64,000 nucleotides of DNA from Leptolyngbyaceae cyanobacterium C42_A2020_001 (GTDB lineage Bacteria > Cyanobacteriota > Cyanobacteriia > Leptolyngbyales > Leptolyngbyaceae), in contig JACYLN010000101.1 of the NCBI GenBank assembly GCA_015272515.1, positions 1 to 64,000 on the forward strand, in the 5' to 3' direction. The position numbers and the translations under genes were made by a program. This document shows, one piece after another, positions 1 to 6,794 of this stretch. The first letter of the stretch is position 1. Each line of letters begins with the position of its first letter. The notes beneath the pieces were generated by a model that ran no database searches, was not told the origin of the DNA, and saw nothing but the letters and a program-made list of their open reading frames with translations.

Positions 1-98
1 AGGTGTGGACATTTTCTATGCTGAAGTTTACTAGCAACCTTGCTCAACAGTAGTCTCAAAAGCCTGTACGTCTGAGTATTTTTAGTTGGGTTGGTGTT

Positions 99-1610
99 AT
101 GCAAGAAGAGCTCAACATATTAGTTCAAGCTCAGTATCCTTTGATTTACCTGGTTACCTCCGAGGAAGAGCGCGCTGAGCAGACCATAGCAGCGATCGCC
201 CAACAATCAAAGCCTCAACGTCGGGTGTTCATTTGGACAGTAACTCACGGGATTGTGGAATACGGTCAACCAAGAAATGTGACCCAGCACAATACCGTCT
301 CTCCAGAGGCAGCAATTGAGTGGGCGACACGGCAGAGAGATCCAGCTCTCTTTGTCTTCAAAGATTTGCATCCATTTGTAGATTCGCCAGCCGTTGCTCG
401 TTGGTTGAGAGATGCGATCGCCAGTTTTCGAGGAGCACAGAAATCAGTGATTCTGATGTCTCCGATTCAACAAGTCCCAATCGAGCTTGAGAAGGATGTG
501 GCAGTTCTGGATTATCCCATGCCAGATATGACTGAACTGAATCACGTTTTATCGCAACAGCTTGAGCAAACCCGCAATCGCCGTATCACGACAGAAACCC
601 GCGAGAAATTACTCAAAGCTGCTCTGGGTTTGACCAAAGATGAAGCTGAGAAGGTGTATCGCAAAGCATTTGTTACGGCTGGACGACTCACTGAAGAAGA
701 AGTTGACATTGTTCTATCTGAAAAGAAGCAACTCATTCGTCGCAACGGAATCTTAGAGTACATTGAGGAAGATGCAACCATCGACTCTGTAGGGGGTCTT
801 GAAGAACTCAAACGCTGGTTGCATCAACGCTCAAACGCTTTCACAGAGCGCGCCAGAGAATACGGACTGCCGCAGCCTAAAGGGATGTTGATTCTGGGTG
901 TACCCGGTTGTGGAAAATCCCTAATTGCCAAAACGACTTCTCGCCTGTGGGGGTTGCCTTTGCTGCGATTGGATATGGGTCGTGTTTATGACGGCTCAAT
1001 GGTCGGGCGTTCTGAAGCAAACCTGCGAAATGCACTTAAAACCGCTGAGTCAATTTCTCCAGCAATCCTCTTTATTGATGAACTAGACAAGGCATTTGCG
1101 GGTGGTGCCGGTTCTGCGGATTCTGACGGTGGCACATCCAGCCGAATTTTTGGCTCATTCCTAACCTGGATGCAAGAAAAATCTTCTCCCGTATTTGTAA
1201 TGGCGACCGCAAACCGGGTTGAGCGATTACCTGGAGAATTCTTGCGGAAGGGGCGGTTTGATGAGTTGTTCTTTGTGGATCTACCGAACGCTGAGGAACG
1301 GCGCGAAATTTTTAGAATCCATCTCTCCAAACGGAAGCGCGATACGACTCGGTTTGATCTAGAACAACTTGCCAATGTCAGTGATGGTTTTTCGGGTGCC
1401 GAAATTGAACAAGCATTGGTGGCCGCCATGTACGATGCCTTTGCTCAAGATCGGGAATTTACCCAACTGGATATTATTGCAGCGGTCAAGGCGACTCAGC
1501 CTTTGTCTAAGACGATGAGTGAACAGGTGACGGCTCTGCGCGATTGGGCACGTCAACGAGCAAGACCTGCTGCTGCTTCAGTGGCTGAATATCAGCGCCT
1601 GGAGTTTTAA
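99..1610 (+). CDS. ycf46: Ycf46-type AAA+ ATPase
   Basis: A 503-aa AAA+ ATPase of the Ycf46 family, conserved in cyanobacteria and red-lineage plastids and linked in Synechocystis to photosynthesis/CO2-utilisation regulation. The first ~230 residues are the family-specific region beginning MQEELNILVQAQYPLIYLV. The ATPase core follows, with Walker A GVPGCGKSLIAK (~residue 267), Walker B ILFIDELDKAF (~327), an arginine-rich sensor stretch (ANRVERLPGEFLRKGRFDE) and a C-terminal lid. The length matches the family. The next gene, 131 bp downstream on the same strand, is ycf35, which fits a shared role. The substrate or remodelling target is unknown. Start ATG at 99; no strong Shine-Dalgarno sequence is visible. 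Confidence 0.93.
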   Translation: MQEELNILVQAQYPLIYLVTSEEERAEQTIAAIAQQSKPQRRVFIWTVTHGIVEYGQPRNVTQHNTVSPEAAIEWATRQRDPALFVFKDLHPFVDSPAVARWLRDAIASFRGAQKSVILMSPIQQVPIELEKDVAVLDYPMPDMTELNHVLSQQLEQTRNRRITTETREKLLKAALGLTKDEAEKVYRKAFVTAGRLTEEEVDIVLSEKKQLIRRNGILEYIEEDATIDSVGGLEELKRWLHQRSNAFTERAREYGLPQPKGMLILGVPGCGKSLIAKTTSRLWGLPLLRLDMGRVYDGSMVGRSEANLRNALKTAESISPAILFIDELDKAFAGGAGSADSDGGTSSRIFGSFLTWMQEKSSPVFVMATANRVERLPGEFLRKGRFDELFFVDLPNAEERREIFRIHLSKRKRDTTRFDLEQLANVSDGFSGAEIEQALVAAMYDAFAQDREFTQLDIIAAVKATQPLSKTMSEQVTALRDWARQRARPAAASVAEYQRLEF

Positions 1611-1741
1611 CAAGCTTTCTCCTGCTCCCAACAGGATGAAAGGCTAGCGATTTGCTAGCAGTTTACCCAACCGCCAATAGCTTTGTTATTGGCAATTAGC
1701 TACAAAACGTTGTTCTCAACTCTCTATCAGGAGGAAATCCA

Positions 1742-2095
1742 ATGTCTCACTTTAGCACTCTGCGTACCAAGATCACCGATGCAGAAATCCTGAAAGCTTC
1801 CCTGCGTGATCTGGGCATCAGCGTTAAATCCGATGCAGATGTACGGGGCTACAACGGTCAACGTGTTCGCGCTGACTTGGTTGCAGTTCTCGAAGGCGAG
1901 TACGACCTCGGTTGGTCTCGCAACGCTGATGGTTCTTTCGACCTCATTGCTGACCTGTGGGGTGTTGCTAAGCGCCACAATCAGACTGAGTTGATTAACT
2001 CCATTAACCAGAAGTACGCTGTGAACAAGACTCTGGCTGAAGTTAAGCGCCCCGGTCTGCAAAACGCTAACGTTAAACTGGTGGTACAAAAGTAG
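1742..2095 (+). CDS. ycf35: Ycf35 / DUF1257 protein
   Basis: A 117-aa DUF1257 protein (Ycf35), conserved in cyanobacteria and red-algal plastids, with no established biochemical function. It begins MSHFSTLRTKITDAEILK, typical of the family. The body contains short conserved blocks around GYNGQRVRADLV and DLGWSRNADGSFDLIADLWG. A perfect AGGAGG at 1729-1734 sits 7 bp before the ATG and fixes the start; codon choice is that of a well-expressed gene. It follows ycf46 after a 131-bp gap and ends at a good terminator, so it is probably co-transcribed with ycf46 or strongly expressed alone. Confidence 0.94.
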   Translation: MSHFSTLRTKITDAEILKASLRDLGISVKSDADVRGYNGQRVRADLVAVLEGEYDLGWSRNADGSFDLIADLWGVAKRHNQTELINSINQKYAVNKTLAEVKRPGLQNANVKLVVQK

Positions 2096-2119
2096 TCTCC
2101 CCACGCGTTCCCAAACTAG

Positions 2120-2153
2120 CGGGCTAACCTTGTGTTTGGTTAGTCCGTTTTTT
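2120..2153 (+). terminator. Rho-independent terminator after ycf35
   Basis: A 10-bp stem (CGGGCTAACC at 2120-2129 pairing with GGTTAGTCCG at 2138-2147, one G-U pair) with an 8-nt loop is followed directly by six T residues. It lies 25 bp downstream of the ycf35 stop. Confidence 0.85.
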
Positions 2154-2180
2154 ACATCACAAAGTCCAGAAGGCAGAAAT

Positions 2181-2222
2181 CAGGAGTTGGTAGTCAGAAG
2201 GCATTTTGACTTCTAGCTCCTG
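2181..2222. repeat. Imperfect hairpin upstream of crcB
   Basis: CAGGAG (2181-2186) pairs with CTCCTG (2217-2222), and inside it AGTCA (2192-2196) pairs with TGACT (2207-2211). The surrounding text (cagaaggcagaaatcagg) resembles the short dispersed intergenic repeats common in filamentous cyanobacteria. It ends 6 bp before the longest crcB start. I looked for the fluoride riboswitch consensus and did not find it. Confidence 0.4.
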
Positions 2223-2228
2223 GTTTTA

Positions 2229-2696
2229 TTGGGAGTAAGGGGGCTATCTCCAGTGCTAAGTTTTTGGATTCAGGGGGTTCACAAGCTTGTAAGTGGGCTG
2301 TTGTCAGTTGATCCCGCTTTGCGATCGCCCATTGCCATCAGTCTAGGAGCGATTCCAGGCGCACTCAGCCGCTACTATGTGGCAACTTACTTCACTCAGT
2401 GGTTTGGTACTCGTTTCCCATATGGAACCTTGTTTGTGAATCTCACGGGTGCCTTTGTGATGGGGATATTTGCAACCTATGTGATTGAGAGAGCGATCGC
2501 GTCTCCCGATTTGCGCTTACTGGTTGCTGTCGGTTTCTTAGGCTCCTACACTACGTTTTCGACCTATGCACTCGATACCGTAAATCTCTGGCGAGTTGGT
2601 AACCATTGGCTTGCGTATGGGTATTGGCTCAGCAGTGCGGTGTTGGGTGTTGTTGCCCTGGAGTTGGGCAGCTCCCTTGCCAGACGACTTCCCTAA
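2229..2696 (+). CDS. crcB: CrcB/Fluc fluoride channel
   Basis: A 155-aa member of the CrcB (Fluc) family of dual-topology fluoride exporters in the inner membrane. Four hydrophobic segments are visible. The family hallmarks are present: GAIPGALSRYY near the first helix, GTLFVNLTGAFVMG (Asn of the pore), and GFLGSYTTFSTYALD (the Phe/Ser/Thr-rich pore motif). The longest reading starts at TTG 2229. The family usually begins near the Asp-Pro-Ala-Leu-Arg stretch, so in-frame GTG 2253 or TTG 2301 are credible alternatives. It converges on the SpoIID-domain gene with only 19 bp between stops. Confidence 0.9.
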   Translation: MGVRGLSPVLSFWIQGVHKLVSGLLSVDPALRSPIAISLGAIPGALSRYYVATYFTQWFGTRFPYGTLFVNLTGAFVMGIFATYVIERAIASPDLRLLVAVGFLGSYTTFSTYALDTVNLWRVGNHWLAYGYWLSSAVLGVVALELGSSLARRLP

Positions 2697-2715
2697 CAGG
2701 AATGAATCATTCTCC

Positions 2716-4407
2716 TTAGCGGCTACTTTGCAATTGAGCAGGGTCGCGCCAAAACACGATCGCGTCATTGATGGGCTGAAGCTGGGTACCTGGAAAATAA
2801 AAGCTGAGGATGCGATCGCTTGTCCAGCCCAATTTGCCCAGATGATAAGACCCAGTTTGGCTGAGACCAACCCCATGCCCCAAGCCACCACCTGTAAAGG
2901 CATAACCTGTGATTTGTTTTTTGGCGTTGTAGATTGGGTCAACATGAAACAGCAGGCTGGCAGGGGCATAAAAGGCAATCAGAATATTGTCTTTTTCCAG
3001 CTCGACAACCCCCTGATCCGTTGTGACTCGCAGTTTCTGCACTCGTCCGCCCAGCGATCGCTGCACCACCTCCAGACGTTGAATTGTCTTAAAGTTCACC
3101 AGCGGACTTCTCATCGCCTTGAGATAGTCCCGCAGGTCTTGATTCAACTCTGCCGTTGAACTGTCGTAGCGCCAGCGAAACCATTTCTGGTCAATTTCGT
3201 TGAAGCCTTGCTTTTGTTTGATGAATTGCCGAAAGTGAGCTTCTTCAGATAACGGCTTCCGAACTAAATCCCAAGAATTTGCGACCGAATCAATCCGAGT
3301 GGTGAGATAGGGGCGATTGGGTCCGTGCCACACATCGTTGAAGGCGGCGGTTACGCCGCCCGTCGTTGCGGAGTAAACGGCATCCACCAGTTCATTTTGA
3401 TAAGTCAACACTTTGCTGCGTGTGGCTGCGATCGCGCGATCGGTTTTGGGGTGAGTGTCTCCCAAGCCAAAATACACCTGACATTGAGTATCGGCGCAGA
3501 GCTGGTAGCCGTCAACCTCAAACCGTCTCAAGTTGCGGAGAGCGTAGGTTCTGGCTAACACGGCTTGTGCTTCCAGGACAGCAGGAGCCGCAAACGTCCC
3601 AATTTCATGGGGAACAACTCCTCGTAGATAGGCTTCCAGCGGTACCTGATTCACGAGAGTATAAGTGCCGTAGGCATTGGGTTGTAAGCGCAAACTGCCT
3701 GCATAGAGGCGAGTGGTGCGATCGTCCGTGCCAATTTTGCTTGTTATCTGAATTTTGCCGCGCCCTGCCCCAATCTGGAGCGCATCTTGATTCACACGCT
3801 GCCCATTAATTACCAGGGATGCTTGCGGCTCTTTTTGCAGCACTTGCGTGTCAATAAATGCTGTTTGAATGCCTTTTGCCTGCAAACTTTGCAGCAACAA
3901 GCGTCGTAGTAGGGGGGTATGGTAGACATCGCGCTTTGCCCACACCTGCCAGCGTTTGGGTTGGGCAATTTCCACCGGAATTCCTTCTGCTTTCCAGCGG
4001 GTCGCATCTTCTTCGGCACTTTCAAAGCTGCGATGGGTGCTGAGTACTACTCGTTCCTCAATCCGAGCTTCTGGCAGAGGCTGCATCACAACGTTGAGGG
4101 TGGCAGTTTCTCCTGCCAGGGTTTTGGTCTGATTATTCGCTTGAAACCTCACCGTGAGGCGATCGCCGGGTTGTGCTTTGAGGATCAGGCTATCTGTGGG
4201 CAAACTGCCAAACCGCTGCACGACTCCTACCTGAAGTTCAATGTCTTTTTGGGCAGCAACTTCTGCCCGTTCTGCCGTCAACCCAACGGCGATCGCGCCC
4301 GCTAAAACGGCTCCTGACAAGTATTGGAATCGAACAAAAGACACAATTTTTGCCCAGAAGGGGGAGGAAAGATGCAGAGTCATGGATGAACAAAAGATGG
4401 GTTGCAA
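2716..4407 (-). CDS. SpoIID/LytB-domain protein
   Basis: A 563-aa protein with a SpoIID domain (amidase enhancer/peptidoglycan-lytic family). A hydrophobic N-terminal segment (SGAVLAGAIAVGLTA, ~residues 31-45) suggests export or membrane anchoring. The SpoIID region runs from ~residue 225 to the C-terminus, with VPLEAYLRGVVPHEIG, AVLEAQAVLARTYAL, the CADTQCQVYFG loop, VYSATTGGVTA and the terminal GGGLGHGVGLSQTGSYHLG. By analogy with Bacillus SpoIID it may cleave or help cleave denuded glycan strands in the cell wall; that role is inferred. Met9 (about 4383) is an equally good start because the first eight residues are not membrane-like. Cyanobacterial members are usually of this size. Confidence 0.88.
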   Translation of the reverse strand: MQPIFCSSMTLHLSSPFWAKIVSFVRFQYLSGAVLAGAIAVGLTAERAEVAAQKDIELQVGVVQRFGSLPTDSLILKAQPGDRLTVRFQANNQTKTLAGETATLNVVMQPLPEARIEERVVLSTHRSFESAEEDATRWKAEGIPVEIAQPKRWQVWAKRDVYHTPLLRRLLLQSLQAKGIQTAFIDTQVLQKEPQASLVINGQRVNQDALQIGAGRGKIQITSKIGTDDRTTRLYAGSLRLQPNAYGTYTLVNQVPLEAYLRGVVPHEIGTFAAPAVLEAQAVLARTYALRNLRRFEVDGYQLCADTQCQVYFGLGDTHPKTDRAIAATRSKVLTYQNELVDAVYSATTGGVTAAFNDVWHGPNRPYLTTRIDSVANSWDLVRKPLSEEAHFRQFIKQKQGFNEIDQKWFRWRYDSSTAELNQDLRDYLKAMRSPLVNFKTIQRLEVVQRSLGGRVQKLRVTTDQGVVELEKDNILIAFYAPASLLFHVDPIYNAKKQITGYAFTGGGLGHGVGLSQTGSYHLGKLGWTSDRILSFYFPGTQLQPINDAIVFWRDPAQLQSSR

Positions 4408-4521
4408 GTGCTCAGATACTAAGATACTGCCCTCTGTTTAGATGGAGCACTTTCCTCGCAGGAACTTGAAATATGAAGTCGTAATGACTATGATTTATAA
4501 GGACGCGTAAAGTGAGATGAC

Positions 4522-4785
4522 ATGGTTAGAATTGAAGCAATCCCCTTAAACAAGATTCGTCGTCCCCTGTATCGACAAAATGACCAAGCAAAAGTTGCCG
4601 CGTTGATGGCATCAATTCGGGAGATTGGGCAGCAAGAACCGATCGATGTATTGGAAGTGGATGGAGAGTATTACGGCTTTTCGGGCTGCCATCGCTTTGA
4701 AGCGTGTACCCGTTTAGGGCAAGAGACGATTTTGTGTCGAGTTCGGCGTGCTCCGCGATCGGTGTTACATCGACATCTGGCTTAG
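4522..4785 (+). CDS. srx: Sulfiredoxin
   Basis: An 87-aa protein with the ParB/sulfiredoxin fold. The signature FSGCHRFEA places the catalytic Cys at residue 56, matching the sulfiredoxin F-G-G-C-H-R-x-E motif (Ser replaces one Gly). Sulfiredoxin reduces the sulfinic acid form of 2-Cys peroxiredoxins using ATP and thiols. The only peroxiredoxin in this window is a 1-Cys type, so the partner is elsewhere. The C-terminus overlaps by four bases the stop of a degraded convergent coiled-coil gene. Confidence 0.88.
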   Translation: MVRIEAIPLNKIRRPLYRQNDQAKVAALMASIREIGQQEPIDVLEVDGEYYGFSGCHRFEACTRLGQETILCRVRRAPRSVLHRHLA

Positions 4786-5089
4786 GTATCACGACGGAGA
4801 TCGCGCAGTTCTCTCAAAATACGGCGATTGTCTACTTGTAGACCGCTGACCTCAGTTTGCATAGAGCGAATTGCAGAAATGTTGTTGGCAACTAATTGCA
4901 TCGTGTCGGTGCTGACCTGCACTAAACCTTCAAAACTTTCTCTCAAATCGCGAGTAAGTTCTGCGATTACCTTTGTGTTGGCATCAACCTGCCATGGGTG
5001 GCTTCTGATTGTTGTTGCAAAGCAAAGATACGCTCAGAGGTTTGCAGCAACAACGATTCAATTTGAGCAAAGTGTTCTTCGGGAGTCAT
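4782..5089 (-). pseudogene. Frameshifted small coiled-coil protein
   Basis: On the minus strand ATG 5089 opens a reading MTPEEHFAQIESLLLQTSE that continues about 34 codons and soon stops. The neighbouring frame then carries the rest (QVDANTKVIAELTRDLRE ... LRELRDLRRDT) to a TAA at 4784-4782. Joined across a one-base deletion near 4995-5000 it gives a ~102-aa, Gln/Leu-rich coiled-coil protein of a kind common in cyanobacteria, with no known function. The two halves share composition and helix periodicity, which supports one former gene. A sequencing error would explain it equally well. Plus-strand frames here are shadows. Confidence 0.6.
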
Positions 5090-5147
5090 AGAAAAGAGAG
5101 TGGCTTTAAACTCGGTACACTGGTTCTACTGTTGTCTGGCCGTAGTA

Positions 5148-5822
5148 ATGGATTCGATAAATAGCGATCGCACAGCTCAACTACAAAAGCTGATGCAGCA
5201 GGCGGGCTTTTCTAGTTTCAAAGCCTTGAGTGCGACTGCAACCGTGTCGGAGAAGCAGATTCGGGCACTGCGACAGGGCAAGCTGCAAACCGTACGGCTT
5301 GAGACGTTAGTCAAGTTAAGTCGAGCTTTGCAGATAGCGATGACTGAACTGGTAGCGGTGTTTGTAAGCGAAGAATTAACCGCGAGTGAGCAACCTTCTA
5401 CTAGCGGAGATTCCCAAGCTGCTCATCAAGCACAAGACGTGGCAGCGTTGCGGCAAGAGTACGATCGCCTCCTGGCAAAGCTGGAGCAGCAAAAACAGGA
5501 ACTCTGGCAGGAGTTTCAGCAATCGAGTTGGCAAACGTTAGAGTCACTCCTATTGCAACTGCCCACGGCGGCTTATGCGGCTCAACAAAATCCCAATGCT
5601 CCAGCGGTCAAATTGCTGCCATTGCTGCGTCCAATTGATGTGTTGTTGCAACAATGGGGCATTGAGGCGATCGCGTCGGTTGGCTCAGAAGTTGCCTACG
5701 ATCCGCAGCAGCATCAACTGATGGAAGGGAATGCGACACCGGGCGATCGCGTGCGAGTGCGCTATATCGGCTATCGACAGGGTGAGAAACTGTTGTATCG
5801 AGCAAAAGTCAGCCCGGTTTAG
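5148..5822 (+). CDS. XRE-type HTH protein with GrpE-like C-terminus
   Basis: A 224-aa protein from ATG 5148 (MDSINSDRTAQLQKLMQQAG); a GTG at 5100 would add 16 residues of poor quality. Residues ~8-72 look like a Cro/XRE helix-turn-helix (ATATVSEKQIRALRQGK, then TLVKLSRALQIAMTELV). Residues ~95-145 are a long Gln/Leu/Glu coiled coil. The C-terminus (WGIEAIASVGSEVAYDPQQH ... VRVRYIGYRQGEKLLYRAKV) matches the GrpE head, whose usual form is a Glu-x-Ile/Val-G-x-x-F/Y-DP-x-x-H block followed by GYR-x-G-x-x-LRPA-x-V. Whether it acts as a DnaK nucleotide exchange factor, a regulator or both is not known. Its stop overlaps by four bases that of the convergent SpeD-like gene. Confidence 0.75.
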   Translation: MDSINSDRTAQLQKLMQQAGFSSFKALSATATVSEKQIRALRQGKLQTVRLETLVKLSRALQIAMTELVAVFVSEELTASEQPSTSGDSQAAHQAQDVAALRQEYDRLLAKLEQQKQELWQEFQQSSWQTLESLLLQLPTAAYAAQQNPNAPAVKLLPLLRPIDVLLQQWGIEAIASVGSEVAYDPQQHQLMEGNATPGDRVRVRYIGYRQGEKLLYRAKVSPV

Positions 5823-6196
5823 CTGGCTAGAGAGAGCGATCGCCATTCAGCCGGATGCTCACTTAATTCCAGTGCCAGCAAGTGCGCCAGTTTCTCGGCT
5901 TTGGGCTGGTTATCTTGATGAAAATCGCAGATGTGAATATCCACGGTGATTTTGCCTTTTTCGGGCCAAAAGTGAATCGCCACGTGGGACTCCTCCAGCA
6001 GCAGTACCGCAGATACGCCTTGCGGCTGAAACGTAAACGCTGCTTCGTTGACCGCATTCAATCCAGCTAGTTTGACGGCGCGTTTGAGTCGTGTCAGGAA
6101 GTCGGCTTCTGTCCAGTGGTAAGATTCTGGGCTAGCGGTGAGAATTGCCGACCAGTGATGAGATTGAAGGGATTCAGTTTGTTGGTATTCAGTCAT
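5819..6196 (-). CDS. speD: S-adenosylmethionine decarboxylase (SpeD/SpeH-like)
   Basis: A 125-aa pyruvoyl enzyme of the small prokaryotic AdoMet decarboxylase class, giving decarboxylated AdoMet, the aminopropyl donor for spermidine-type synthesis. From Met1 at 6196, the block LLLEESHVAIHFWPEKGKIT aligns with the T. maritima enzyme. The cleavage pair is Glu69-Ser70 (Ser becomes pyruvoyl), with catalytic His75 and Cys90 (VDIHICDF) at exactly the same spacing as Ser63, His68 and Cys83. A longer reading to 6262 exists. I prefer 6196 because the ATG overlaps the upstream DUF4178 stop (ATGACTGA), a translational-coupling arrangement. Last gene of the polyamine-like operon. Confidence 0.85.
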   Translation of the reverse strand: MTEYQQTESLQSHHWSAILTASPESYHWTEADFLTRLKRAVKLAGLNAVNEAAFTFQPQGVSAVLLLEESHVAIHFWPEKGKITVDIHICDFHQDNQPKAEKLAHLLALELSEHPAEWRSLSLAS

Positions 6197-6779
6197 CGTA
6201 AACTCTGCGTCCATCTCCTGGAAGAAGCAAAAGCGAACTGGGGCGAATACGTTTTCCCACACTCACTTCTATGTCTCCGTCCCAATTTTCGACCGATAAA
6301 ACCTGCCCATTAGGAGCGGTATATTCAAAATATCGGCAGCGCTGCGCTTGTTTATTCATCGTGGTGCCGATACGAGTCATACGGGCAGATCCCTGTTCAA
6401 CCTGTTGATAAGTGGTTCCAGCGTAAGTGATGCGGTTGGGTGGTTCGCCACTGATATCTAGATTGGCGGCTGGCTCCATCCATAAAACTTCCACGCGATC
6501 GTCTTCTTCTACGGAAAGCCAGCGGATAGTGTCGTTGTCTTGCAGCATGTATTCAAACCAGGAGTAGCCACTATCATCAAAGGTCAGCCGACCTTCCACC
6601 ACCCAATCAACTCCTTCGTATTGCACAATGTCCCCAATTTGCAGGGTAAACACTGTGCGTTGCAGGGATGGTAACGCGTCTTGTTCTTTCTTATGGGGAA
6701 GTGCCATGCGTTGCCGGATCACAATTACTGTGCCGACCACTGCGATCGCAATAATTCCCAACCAAACCCACGTCAGCAT
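6189..6779 (-). CDS. DUF4178 protein, membrane-anchored
   Basis: A 196-aa protein with one N-terminal membrane segment (WVWLGIIAIAVVGTVIVI) followed by a soluble DUF4178 domain. Visible family features are LQIGDIVQYEGVDWVVEGRL, the aromatic stretch SGYSWFEYMLQD, and a second half with TYAGTTYQQVEQGSAR and SVENWDGDIEVSVGKRI. DUF4178 domains recur in bacterial genomes next to DUF350 membrane proteins, AdoMet decarboxylases and spermidine synthase-like proteins, exactly the company seen here. No biochemical function is established. It lies 15 bp after the spermidine synthase-like gene and overlaps the SpeD-like gene by 8 bp, so it is firmly in the operon. Confidence 0.83.
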   Translation of the reverse strand: MLTWVWLGIIAIAVVGTVIVIRQRMALPHKKEQDALPSLQRTVFTLQIGDIVQYEGVDWVVEGRLTFDDSGYSWFEYMLQDNDTIRWLSVEEDDRVEVLWMEPAANLDISGEPPNRITYAGTTYQQVEQGSARMTRIGTTMNKQAQRCRYFEYTAPNGQVLSVENWDGDIEVSVGKRIRPSSLLLLPGDGRRVYDD

Positions 6780-6794
6780 TTTTCAATTCCTCCT

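Noticed and set aside
2161-2228. Fluoride riboswitch before crcB
   Set aside because: The gene context invites it, but the conserved pseudoknot and terminal motif of the fluoride aptamer are not present; the sequence is a repeat-like hairpin.
2596-3159. 187-aa plus-strand frame inside the SpoIID gene
   Set aside because: Shadow of a well-supported minus-strand gene; no family resemblance.
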